Positions 1 to 8,330 of a DNA stretch of 43,545 nucleotides are shown one piece after another (the first letter of the stretch is position 1; every line of letters starts with the position of its first letter). Source of the DNA: Candidatus Thioglobus sp. (GTDB taxonomy: Bacteria > Pseudomonadota > Gammaproteobacteria > PS1 > Pseudothioglobaceae); the NCBI GenBank assembly GCA_028345055.1, contig JAOMCO010000009.1, positions 1 to 43,545 of the forward strand. The letters are read 5' to 3'. The notes beneath the pieces were generated by a model. The model did no database searches. It had not been told where the DNA came from and saw only the letters and a list, made by a program, of their open reading frames with translations. Both the position numbers and the translations under genes were made by a program.

Positions 1-37
1 TAACTTAATACCCTTGTTTATTGAAAAAGAATATGAT
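1..37. other. Gap between atpE and the next atp gene outside the window
   Basis: This stretch lies downstream of the atpE stop on the minus strand. In gammaproteobacterial atp operons the next gene is atpF, whose start would lie just beyond position 1. No gene is visible here. Confidence 0.5.
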
Positions 38-274
<237 letters not shown>

Positions 275-307
275 TTACTCCTACTTATTAAAACTACTTA
301 AAAAAAA

Positions 308-1473
<1,166 letters not shown>

Positions 1474-1512
1474 TTTTATTACTTAATCACCCTGATTGTG
1501 CACAAACGCAAC

Positions 1513-1540
1513 ATTATACAATTTAATGCTTAATAGTCAA
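1513..1540 (-). promoter_or_regulatory. Sigma-70 promoter of the atp operon
   Basis: Read on the minus strand, the -35 box is TTGACT (1540-1535), the spacer is 16 nt, and the -10 box is a perfect TATAAT (1518-1513). Transcription should start near 1506, leaving a leader of about 30 nt before the atpI GTG. This is among the best consensus promoters in the window, as expected for a housekeeping operon. The recN 3' end is at 1627, so the promoter has its own gap. A weak AACT/AGTT hairpin near 1585-1600, flanked by T/A runs, could terminate recN transcription. Confidence 0.85.
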
Positions 1541-1626
1541 GCATTGAAAGCTGAAATTATCTAGCCTAAAGCTAAAAAAAATTCAACTAATTAAAGAGTT
1601 TTTTCCGATTACAAAATCTGACTACT

Positions 1627-3288
1627 TTAAGATCCTGAACTAATCATCTCTTCTGCCGCCAGACGAGTCTTATTACTGATTTTAATACCGCCTAATATTC
1701 TAGCAATTTCTTCAGCCCTCTCTTTACTATTAAGGCAAACTACATCTGTATACGTCATGTCGTTCTTTTGAGTCTTCTCCACCTTTAAATGTTCTTTGCC
1801 TTGAGCTGCAACTTGTGCCAGATGGGTTACACAAATAATTTGATATTGATGTGAAAGTTGTTTTAACATTTGGCCGACAATTTCTGCAACTGATCCACTG
1901 ATTCCAACATCTACCTCATCAAAAACAACTGTTGGGGTTAGCTCGGTATTACTGCTCGAGACTGAAAGTGCCAAAGAAACTCTCGATAGCTCTCCACCAG
2001 AGGCAACCTTATTGAGTGGTTTAAAGTCTTGGCCTGCATTTGTTTTGACTTCAATAATAATATCCTCAGCGCCATTAAACCTAACTTGTTTTTCCATTTC
2101 GACCATCTTAAAAATAATTTCGCTACCTGGCATTCCAAGCTTTTGCATGAGGTAGCTGACCTCTTTTGAGAGGTCCTTACTCGCTTTCTTCCTTTTTATT
2201 GATAGTGCTTCAGACTCAGCATAATATTTTTTTTCAAGTTGGCCCATCTCTTTAACCAGATCATCAAGCTTTTCATCAGAGGTATCAAGCTCAATCAACC
2301 TACTTTCTAGGGATTTTTGAACATCAATTAGGTCTGTAATTTGGCAATTATGCTTTCTGCCAATATCATGAAGAAGGGTAATTCTTTGGTCGAGTTGTAA
2401 TGAATTATCCTCTTGATTACTTATTTTACTCAGGTAGTCAGTAAGGTCATATATGCCCTCTTGAACCTGCAACTGAGCAGCAGAAATTAATGCCCTAATT
2501 GAGTCAAGTCGTGAATCAATTTCCTTGGATTGATCAAGAATATTTTCTCCCTCAATCAGGATGTTGTTCACACCATGATCATCATTAAGTGAGCTTAATA
2601 TCTTAGATATTTTTTCTAGCAACTGGCTTGAATTCCTTGAAGCTCTATACTCATCTTCAATGTTATTAAGCTCTATCTCAGAAAGCTGTGCTTGATGAAG
2701 CTCATCAAGTTGATGTGCTAATAATTCTTTTTGAGCAGAAAGAATAGAGTTGTTACTTTGCAATTCTTCAATTTTAATTTTAATTTTCTGATAGTTATTA
2801 CAGATATCATTAACATCCTCACAAAGACTTTGTGCACCCGCATAGTCATCTAACAAAACCCTATGATGACTAGATCTTAATAAGAGCTGATGTTCATTTT
2901 GTCCATGCATGTCGATTAAATAACGTCCTACTTCATTTAAAACCGATAATGGCACCTTTCTTCCATTAACATATGAATGAGATTTTCCATCTAAAAGTAT
3001 GACTCTTCTGATGATGCATTCAACATCATTTTCTAAATCTTGACTCTCCAGATAATCCTGTAACTTTGATTTAGCTTCAATAATAAATGAAGCACTAATT
3101 TCGGCTTTCTTTGCTCCTTTTCTAACAAGCGAAACATCTGAACGATTGCCAGCAATCATTCCTAAGGCTTGAACAATAATTGATTTTCCAGCGCCCGTTT
3201 CGCCAGTGATGACTGTCATGCCTGACTTAAAATCAATATTTAAATCCTCAACAACAACTAGATTTTTGATATTCAGACTATCAAGCAT
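1627..3288 (-). CDS. recN: DNA repair protein RecN
   Basis: RecN is an SMC-like ATPase that acts in recombinational repair of double-strand breaks. This copy has 553 residues, the same as E. coli RecN. The Walker A motif GETGAGKS is at residues 29-36. A long central region rich in Glu, Leu, Ser and Lys fits the coiled-coil arms. The ABC signature ASGGELSRVSLALS and the Walker B region VVFDEVDVGISG lie in the C-terminal third. It is 11 nt downstream of nadK, so the two are co-transcribed. The grpE/nadK-recN arrangement is the same as in E. coli. I did not find a LexA box in the short nadK-grpE gap. Confidence 0.98.
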   Translation of the reverse strand: MLDSLNIKNLVVVEDLNIDFKSGMTVITGETGAGKSIIVQALGMIAGNRSDVSLVRKGAKKAEISASFIIEAKSKLQDYLESQDLENDVECIIRRVILLDGKSHSYVNGRKVPLSVLNEVGRYLIDMHGQNEHQLLLRSSHHRVLLDDYAGAQSLCEDVNDICNNYQKIKIKIEELQSNNSILSAQKELLAHQLDELHQAQLSEIELNNIEDEYRASRNSSQLLEKISKILSSLNDDHGVNNILIEGENILDQSKEIDSRLDSIRALISAAQLQVQEGIYDLTDYLSKISNQEDNSLQLDQRITLLHDIGRKHNCQITDLIDVQKSLESRLIELDTSDEKLDDLVKEMGQLEKKYYAESEALSIKRKKASKDLSKEVSYLMQKLGMPGSEIIFKMVEMEKQVRFNGAEDIIIEVKTNAGQDFKPLNKVASGGELSRVSLALSVSSSNTELTPTVVFDEVDVGISGSVAEIVGQMLKQLSHQYQIICVTHLAQVAAQGKEHLKVEKTQKNDMTYTDVVCLNSKERAEEIARILGGIKISNKTRLAAEEMISSGS

Positions 3289-3299
3289 AGTTTAAAGCT

Positions 3300-4118
3300 T
3301 TATACCTTTTGTCCCCAATGAAGCTTAGACCTAATAATTTCAAAATAGTCGTAGCCTTTTGGGTGGATTAGGTGAACAAAATTCTCATGTCTTTTGACTC
3401 GAAGTGAGACGCCCTCAGATGCTGAGACAGATGACTGCGCATCAAAACTAATGGTTGGCCTTTCATCACAATCTAAAAGAGAAATAAATACTTCACTTTC
3501 ACCATGCAGAATAAATGGTCTATGGCTCATAGTATGCGGGCTAATTGAGACTAAGCAAATTGCATTTGTACTTGGATGCATAATTGGACCACCGCTTGAT
3601 AGAGCATATGCCGTTGATCCTGTTGGCGTAGTTACAATAATCCCATCAGCCCTTTGATTATTAACAAAGTCATCATCGACATGCAGCTCAAACTCTATCA
3701 TTCTAGGGGTTTCATTTCGATGGATTACTACCTCATTAAAAGCTAAGTGTTCAGAAACTACTTTACCATTTTTCTCAATTTGACAATTTAATAAAGATCT
3801 CTGCTCTTTAATGAACTCACCATTAAGGATATCTGTTACCGAAGAAGCCATTGAATCGACTGAAACATCTGCTAAAAAGCCAAGCCTTCCTAGATTTATT
3901 CCCAATATTGGTATATTTGAGTCGACGTAGGTTCTTGCAGTATTAAGGATAGTTCCATCACCGCCTACAACAATTATAAGATCTGCATCATTAATAATTT
4001 CCGCAGCATCGTCTAGAAAACTAACCCCGAGATCTTTGAGAAGCACTCCAAGCTCCAAAGCAGTTTTTTGACTGGTAAAATCATTTGGTTTACAGATAAC
4101 GCCAACAGAATTAAACAT
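3300..4118 (-). CDS. nadK: NAD kinase
   Basis: This 272-residue cytosolic enzyme phosphorylates NAD to NADP using ATP. The family hallmark GGDGT is at residues 52-56 (VVGGDGTILNTAR), the NE motif is at 128-129, and the substrate-binding TPTGSTAY segment is at 164-171. The length is slightly shorter than E. coli NadK (292 residues), mostly at the N-terminus. The ATG at 4118 gives the normal start MFNSVGVICKPND. It is the first gene of a nadK-recN unit and is transcribed divergently from grpE across a 65-nt gap. Confidence 0.98.
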   Translation of the reverse strand: MFNSVGVICKPNDFTSQKTALELGVLLKDLGVSFLDDAAEIINDADLIIVVGGDGTILNTARTYVDSNIPILGINLGRLGFLADVSVDSMASSVTDILNGEFIKEQRSLLNCQIEKNGKVVSEHLAFNEVVIHRNETPRMIEFELHVDDDFVNNQRADGIIVTTPTGSTAYALSSGGPIMHPSTNAICLVSISPHTMSHRPFILHGESEVFISLLDCDERPTISFDAQSSVSASEGVSLRVKRHENFVHLIHPKGYDYFEIIRSKLHWGQKV

Positions 4119-4183
4119 AGGCCTTGAAATATATTAAAGAGTAACTAAATAGCACATTAAATATACATTAGTTTGGTAAGACA
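4119..4183 (+). promoter_or_regulatory. Divergent nadK/grpE control region with a sigma-32-like -35 box
   Basis: This 65-nt gap must hold the promoters of both nadK (minus) and grpE (plus). On the plus strand CTTGAAA (4123-4129) is an exact match to the sigma-32 -35 core. The only -10-like candidate is AGCACATTA (4151-4159), about 21 nt downstream. That is a poor match to CCCCATNTA and too far away, so a heat-shock promoter is plausible but not shown. Confidence 0.35.
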
Positions 4184-4726
4184 ATGACAAAAAAGAAGGA
4201 ACAAAAAGCTCAAAAAGGTGGTACTAAAGAAGCTAAAGAAGAGCTAGAAGATAACTCTAAAATTGAAGATTTAGAATCTCAGCTAGAAGAAGCTCAGCAA
4301 TCTGCAAAAGATAATTGGGATAAATTATTGCGCTCTCAAGCTGAAATGGAAAATTTAAAAAGACGAACCACAAAAGACTTAGAAAATGCGCACAAATTTG
4401 CACTTGATGGCTTTGTAAAAGCCCTTCTAGAGGTTAATGACTCCTTAACAATGGGAATTAAGTCTGCTAAAGATGAAAAAGCTACTTTGGAAAATACAAC
4501 TGAAGGCCTTGAACTTACAATGAAGGTTTTCAACAGCACACTAGAGAAATTTGGTGTTGAGACTATCAACCCCATTGATGAAAAATTTAACCCTGACCTC
4601 CATGAAGCTGTCACGATGGTCCCGATGCCCGATAAAAAATCAAATACTGTCTTGGAAGTCATTCAAACTGGATTTACTCTTAACGGAAGGCTAGTAAGGC
4701 CAGCTCTGGTCATAGTTGTTCAGTAG
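4184..4726 (+). CDS. grpE: Nucleotide exchange factor GrpE
   Basis: GrpE is the dimeric ADP-release factor for the chaperone DnaK. This 180-residue protein starts with a Lys/Glu-rich segment. A long amphipathic coiled-coil helix follows (roughly residues 25-85, including [12 protein letters not shown]), and then the compact C-terminal beta domain. It ends in the family signature [18 protein letters not shown]. coli GrpE is 197 residues, so this copy is complete. No dnaK or dnaJ follows. As in E. coli, grpE stands alone, divergent from nadK-recN. The cupredoxin gene follows after 14 nt and may be read through. Confidence 0.98.
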   Translation: MTKKKEQKAQKGGTKEAKEELEDNSKIEDLESQLEEAQQSAKDNWDKLLRSQAEMENLKRRTTKDLENAHKFALDGFVKALLEVNDSLTMGIKSAKDEKATLENTTEGLELTMKVFNSTLEKFGVETINPIDEKFNPDLHEAVTMVPMPDKKSNTVLEVIQTGFTLNGRLVRPALVIVVQ

Positions 4727-4740
4727 AAATCAATAAATTA

Positions 4741-5160
4741 ATGAAATTATTAACTTTATTAGCTGTGCTGATAATTTCAGAAGTTACTCTGGCAGAAACT
4801 ATTCAAATTGAGTTTACTGAAGATGACTCTTACAGTATTGAAGTCGCCCACATCAATATCGGTGACAGAATAGATTGGCTACCAAAGAGTCAAGGGCACA
4901 ATGTAGAATTTCTAGCAGGTCCTAAAATGGATGAACTCCCCCCAAACTCAAAAATGAATCAATTTCACAGTGTTGTTTTTAGAGTGCCAGGAATTTATTT
5001 GTACGGATGCACTCCTCATCTTAATATGGGTATGCTAGGTTTAATCATTGTTGGCAATGATATTCATAATCTAGATCAAATCAAAAAAATAGAATTGTCC
5101 TACGTCGCAACCTCCGTTCTAGAAAGATTAAGCATCATTGCTCAGTCAGATTCAAAATAA
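4741..5160 (+). CDS. Pseudoazurin-like cupredoxin, periplasmic
   Basis: This 139-residue protein has a signal peptide (hydrophobic stretch, likely cut after TLA at residue 18) and one cupredoxin domain. The type 1 copper ligands are all visible: His53 (SQGHNVEF), Cys90, His93 and Met98 in CTPHLNMGM. The C-to-H-to-M spacing of +3 and +8 is the pseudoazurin pattern. Such proteins carry single electrons in the periplasm, for example to nitrite or nitrous oxide reductase or a cytochrome oxidase. No partner enzyme lies nearby, so the partner is unknown. The tail after residue 108 is longer than the core domain needs. It follows grpE by 14 nt with no strong ribosome site. Confidence 0.87.
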   Translation: MKLLTLLAVLIISEVTLAETIQIEFTEDDSYSIEVAHINIGDRIDWLPKSQGHNVEFLAGPKMDELPPNSKMNQFHSVVFRVPGIYLYGCTPHLNMGMLGLIIVGNDIHNLDQIKKIELSYVATSVLERLSIIAQSDSK

Positions 5161-5390
5161 TGCAAAAATTTATAAAAAATAAGGTTATTTATGTAAAAAA
5201 GTTTATTTTTTTCATTAAAATCATATAAAAATAGGCTATTTATGAAAAAAGTAGTCTTTTTTTAATAGTTTTTTGCATTTATTTAACTAAAATTCTCTAT
5301 TTTTAATAAAATTAATGTCTTTTTTATCAAAAAAATATATTATTTTGTGCTTTATAACACTTTTAGCTATTATTTAGTTCTTTTTTCTGC
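5161..5390. repeat. AT-rich gap with an imperfect tandem repeat
   Basis: No gene is visible here. Two copies of a roughly 38-nt unit lie at about 5174-5212 and 5227-5263. Both have the order AATA-GG-TATTTATG, an A-run, GT, then a run of T. They end in seven T's and might act as weak terminators for the upstream genes, but neither has a GC-rich stem. TGCAAAAA at 5161 is mirrored by TTTTTGCA ending at 5277. The base composition is so skewed that some of this may be chance. Confidence 0.4.
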
Positions 5391-5419
5391 TTGACAGTCA
5401 AGAATTAATACTTTATATT
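5391..5419 (+). promoter_or_regulatory. Near-consensus promoter of the oxidative catabolic operon
   Basis: The -35 box TTGACA (5391-5396) is perfect, the spacer is exactly 17 nt, and the -10 box is TATATT (5414-5419). Transcription should start near 5426, about 80 nt upstream of the hydrolase ATG. A consensus promoter ahead of an accessory catabolic operon suggests either strong constitutive use or control by a repressor or leader RNA. Confidence 0.8.
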
Positions 5420-5425
5420 TCACCA

Positions 5426-5505
5426 TGCTCAAGTCGGCAGGCAGTGAGAAAAAAAGGTGTGTGCCCTGTAGATTAATCTACTATCATTAAATACTGGGCT
5501 ACCTT
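5426..5505 (+). promoter_or_regulatory. Possibly structured 5' leader of the catabolic operon
   Basis: This leader is about 80 nt and has no other gene. CTCA (5428-5431) can pair with TGAG (5445-5448). The loop between them contains CAGGCA (5438-5443), which is complementary, with one bulged base, to TGCCCTG (5462-5468), so an H-type pseudoknot is possible. A perfect 14-bp palindrome GTAGATTAATCTAC follows at 5468-5481 and could be a hairpin or a DNA operator. No Shine-Dalgarno sequence precedes the ATG at 5506. A 21-codon ORF also starts at 5425, right at the predicted transcript end. I do not recognise a known riboswitch. Confidence 0.35.
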
Positions 5506-6333
5506 ATGGGCGACTTGAAAATCAATCAATTGGATCAATCAACTGGTCTTTATACAAAGAAAAATACTCATTACTCAATTTTTGGATCAGAAGGACCTTT
5601 CCTTATTTTTATTCATGGAGTTGGCTTGTGTGGAGACATTTGGGAGCCTCAAGTTCGATACTTTTCAGCAAATTATAGGGTAATTACTTATGACTTTCTT
5701 GGGCATGGTTTTAGTGCCTCTCACAGCAAAAGCCCCTCAATAGATGACTATGTGGAACAGCTGAATGAACTAGTAAACTCTAATGATATTTCTAGTTTTT
5801 CACTTGTTGGGCACTCTATGGGGGCAATTATCAGTGTCGCTTACAGCCTTAAATATTCTAATAAGATTAATGCTTTAATACCCTTAAATATTGTTTATAA
5901 CAGATCATCAAATGCCAAAGAAGAAGTCTTAGGGCGAGCAAACATGATTTTAAACTCAGGTGAAATAGGTAACATAGATCAAACAATAAGCAGGTGGTTT
6001 GCAAACAAAACAGACTCTGCTCACATTAAGAAAATAAATAGAGTTCGACAACTTTTATTAGATGCGCCTCCAAAAGGATATGGTGATGCTTATAAATTAT
6101 TCGCCGAATCTGACTCTATCTTCGAAAATATGCTTCATAACCTTGACTGCCCTGTACTATACTTGACAGGAAGTGATGATCCTAACTCTAATTCGAAAAT
6201 GTCACAAGAAATGGCGAGCAAAACTCCTAAAGGGTTGACAAAAAGTATCGATAATGAAGCCCATATGATGGCTTATATTGCCCCTGAAAAGGTGAATCCA
6301 ATAATTGAAGATTTTTTAAAAGAAAATGAATAA
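5506..6333 (+). CDS. Alpha/beta hydrolase of the oxidative module
   Basis: This 275-residue protein is a single-domain alpha/beta hydrolase with no signal peptide, so it is cytosolic. The oxyanion loop is HGVG (37-40) and the nucleophile is Ser104 in GHSMG. The likely acid is Asp224 or Asp225 in GSDDPN, and the histidine is His253 in EAHMM. The overall pattern resembles the 3-oxoadipate enol-lactonase (PcaD) and RutD type of C-C or C-O/C-N hydrolase. It is first in the operon and overlaps the flavin reductase by 8 nt. Placed with a monooxygenase, a dehydrogenase and a PcaC-like protein, it probably opens or hydrolyses an oxidised ring product. The substrate cannot be read from the sequence. 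Confidence 0.85.
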   Translation: MGDLKINQLDQSTGLYTKKNTHYSIFGSEGPFLIFIHGVGLCGDIWEPQVRYFSANYRVITYDFLGHGFSASHSKSPSIDDYVEQLNELVNSNDISSFSLVGHSMGAIISVAYSLKYSNKINALIPLNIVYNRSSNAKEEVLGRANMILNSGEIGNIDQTISRWFANKTDSAHIKKINRVRQLLLDAPPKGYGDAYKLFAESDSIFENMLHNLDCPVLYLTGSDDPNSNSKMSQEMASKTPKGLTKSIDNEAHMMAYIAPEKVNPIIEDFLKENE

Positions 6334-7273
6334 AGACAAATCAAGAAATTTAAGACAAGCTCTGGGCTCTTTCCCAACTGGAGTGACAGTAGTGTCTTGT
6401 CTTGATAAAAACGAAAATGCCTTAGGCTTTACAGCAAACTCATTTACTTCTGTTTCACTAGATCCTAAGCTTATTTCAATTTGCATTGACAAGGAGTCAT
6501 TTAATATAGACTCATTTTCAATCGCTAAGCATTTTGCTGTAAGTGTTCTATCAGAGGACCAACAATCTATTTCAACAACTTTTGCCATGCCTAATGAGGA
6601 TCGCTTTAAAAATATAGACTGGCGAGCTGAAGATACTGGAAGCCCAATTATAAGTGGCGCAGTCGCTTGGTTTGATTGTAATACTGAACAAATAGTTGAT
6701 GCAGGAGACCACCTTATTCTTATAGGAAAAATTATTGCTTTTGATAGCAGCCCCAAAACGCCACTGATGTACCTCAGAGGAAACTATGTTAATCTGGGTC
6801 TTGAACAAAAAATGTTGTTAGCAATGGAAAATGAAAATACAGAAATAATTGTTGGTGCGATAATTGAATGGCGTAAAAAAGTTTTTTTACTTAAAGATAA
6901 TAACAGCGATTCACTCTACTTTCCATCAGCCTCAAGGCTTGGTCACATTGATGACAATCAAAGCCTTCTGGGTGTGCTTAAAAATCTTAATCTATCAATC
7001 AATGAACATTATCTTTTTTCAGTATTTGAAAAAGCTGAAGATAAAACCAGTCTTATTTACTATCGCGCGCAAGCCAAAGAAGGTGCTGAAGACCTGGTCA
7101 ATTCGTTTTATGCTTTTGATGATATTCCATTTGACAAACTTAGTGATGATGCGAGTAGAATAATGCTTAAAAGATATATAAAAGAAAGGGAGTTAAATGC
7201 ATTTGGAATTTTCGTTGGCAAGGAAAGCGAAGGTAAGGTAGAGGCTCTCAGTAAAAATAATCAAAACACATAG
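6326..7273 (+). CDS. Flavin reductase with an extra C-terminal Nudix-like domain
   Basis: Residues 8-158 form a flavin-reductase domain of the HpaC/RutF type. Typical segments are LGSFPTGVTVVS, GFTANSFTSVSLDPKL and GDHLILIGKI. It should use NAD(P)H to make reduced FMN for the monooxygenase encoded next. Ordinary members stop near residue 160-170. This one runs to 315. Residues 173-297 (starting IIVGAIIEWRKKVFLLK) look like a Nudix fold: an opening beta strand, a YFPSASRLG turn and a late YAFDDIP strand. The catalytic Nudix box is not recognisable, so this half is probably a binding or regulatory domain. It overlaps the upstream hydrolase by 8 nt and sits 11 nt before the monooxygenase. The Nudix assignment is my inference. 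Confidence 0.82.
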   Translation: MNKDKSRNLRQALGSFPTGVTVVSCLDKNENALGFTANSFTSVSLDPKLISICIDKESFNIDSFSIAKHFAVSVLSEDQQSISTTFAMPNEDRFKNIDWRAEDTGSPIISGAVAWFDCNTEQIVDAGDHLILIGKIIAFDSSPKTPLMYLRGNYVNLGLEQKMLLAMENENTEIIVGAIIEWRKKVFLLKDNNSDSLYFPSASRLGHIDDNQSLLGVLKNLNLSINEHYLFSVFEKAEDKTSLIYYRAQAKEGAEDLVNSFYAFDDIPFDKLSDDASRIMLKRYIKERELNAFGIFVGKESEGKVEALSKNNQNT

Positions 7274-7284
7274 GAACTGTTAAT

Positions 7285-8322
7285 ATGGATTTTTCTTTAT
7301 TTGCTCACATGGAAAGAATAGACGAGGGGCAGTCGCAAAAAAGATTGTATGACGAGTTTGTTGAGCTCTGTCAAATAGCTGATCAGTCTGGCTTCAAAAC
7401 GATTTGGAATGGTGAGCATCATGGTATGAACTTTACCATTGCACCAAATCCTTTTGTCAATCTCACCGACCTGGCAAATAAAACAAAAAATGTTAGGCTT
7501 GGAACTGGGACAATCATTGCCCCCTTTTGGCATCCAATAAAACTTGCAGAAGAAGCAGCGATGACAGATATTATTTCAGGAGGAAGACTTGAGCTTGGTA
7601 TTGCAAGAGGTGCTTACTCTTTTGAATATGATCGACTAGCTGATGGAATGGATCCTTTTTCTGCTGGGAATGCATTAAGAGAAATTGTTCCAGCAATTAA
7701 AGCCCTATGGAGAGGTGACTATACTGGTGAAGGAGAGCATTGGTCCTTCCCTAAAACAACCAGCTCACCTAAACCTCAACAGTCTCCAAATCCTCCAATA
7801 TGGATTGCAGCTAGGGATCAAAATTCTCATGACTTTGCATTAAAAGAAGGCTGCAATGTTCAAGTAACGCCTCTATGGCTCGGAGATGATGAGGTTTCCT
7901 CGCTAATGGAAAAATTTAATATTGCATGCGATAAGCATAGTGACATTAAGCGACCTAAAATCATGGTTTTACGACACACCTTTGTTGCTGAGACAGAAGA
8001 GGAAGTTCTTCAAGGTGCTAAAGATATTTCGCGTTTTTATTGTTACTTTGGTGCTTGGTTTAAAAATGAACGTCCTGTTGAGCAAGGGTTGATGGAGAAA
8101 CTTTCAGATGAAGAAATGTCTAAACTAGAAATGTACTCTCCAGAAAATATGCTTAAAAATAGTATTATTGGTTCACCTGATGACGTTATTAAACGAATCA
8201 AGTTTTGTGAAGAACTTGGCTATGATGAATATAGTTATTGGATTGACAGCAGTATGGATTTTGAAACAAAAAAGAAATCACTAGAGCTTTTTATAGAAAA
8301 GGTTATGCCTGCATTTAATTAA
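7285..8322 (+). CDS. Luciferase-like (LLM class) flavin-dependent monooxygenase
   Basis: This 345-residue protein has the TIM-barrel bacterial-luciferase fold. It shows the N-terminal strand MDFSLFAHMER, the conserved EHH motif at 44-46 (His44 of LuxA is catalytic in this motif), the segment VRLGTGTIIAPFWHPIKLAEE and GGRLELGIARG. Family members use reduced FMN and O2 to insert oxygen into aldehydes, alkanes, ketones, sulfonates or N-heterocycles. The adjacent flavin reductase should supply the FMNH2. There is no LuxB partner or fatty-acid reductase, so bioluminescence is unlikely. The neighbouring dehydrogenase, hydrolase and PcaC-like genes suggest degradation of a cyclic organic compound. 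Confidence 0.9.
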   Translation: MDFSLFAHMERIDEGQSQKRLYDEFVELCQIADQSGFKTIWNGEHHGMNFTIAPNPFVNLTDLANKTKNVRLGTGTIIAPFWHPIKLAEEAAMTDIISGGRLELGIARGAYSFEYDRLADGMDPFSAGNALREIVPAIKALWRGDYTGEGEHWSFPKTTSSPKPQQSPNPPIWIAARDQNSHDFALKEGCNVQVTPLWLGDDEVSSLMEKFNIACDKHSDIKRPKIMVLRHTFVAETEEEVLQGAKDISRFYCYFGAWFKNERPVEQGLMEKLSDEEMSKLEMYSPENMLKNSIIGSPDDVIKRIKFCEELGYDEYSYWIDSSMDFETKKKSLELFIEKVMPAFN

Positions 8323-8330
8323 ATGGGTTA

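Noticed and set aside
5425-5490. 21-codon upstream ORF in the hydrolase leader
   Set aside because: Its ATG lies at the predicted transcript start with no ribosome site. Its composition shows no attenuation-type run of one amino acid.
7285-8322. Bioluminescence gene
   Set aside because: There is only one luciferase-like chain, with no second luciferase subunit and no fatty-acid reductase genes. The neighbours fit degradation instead.
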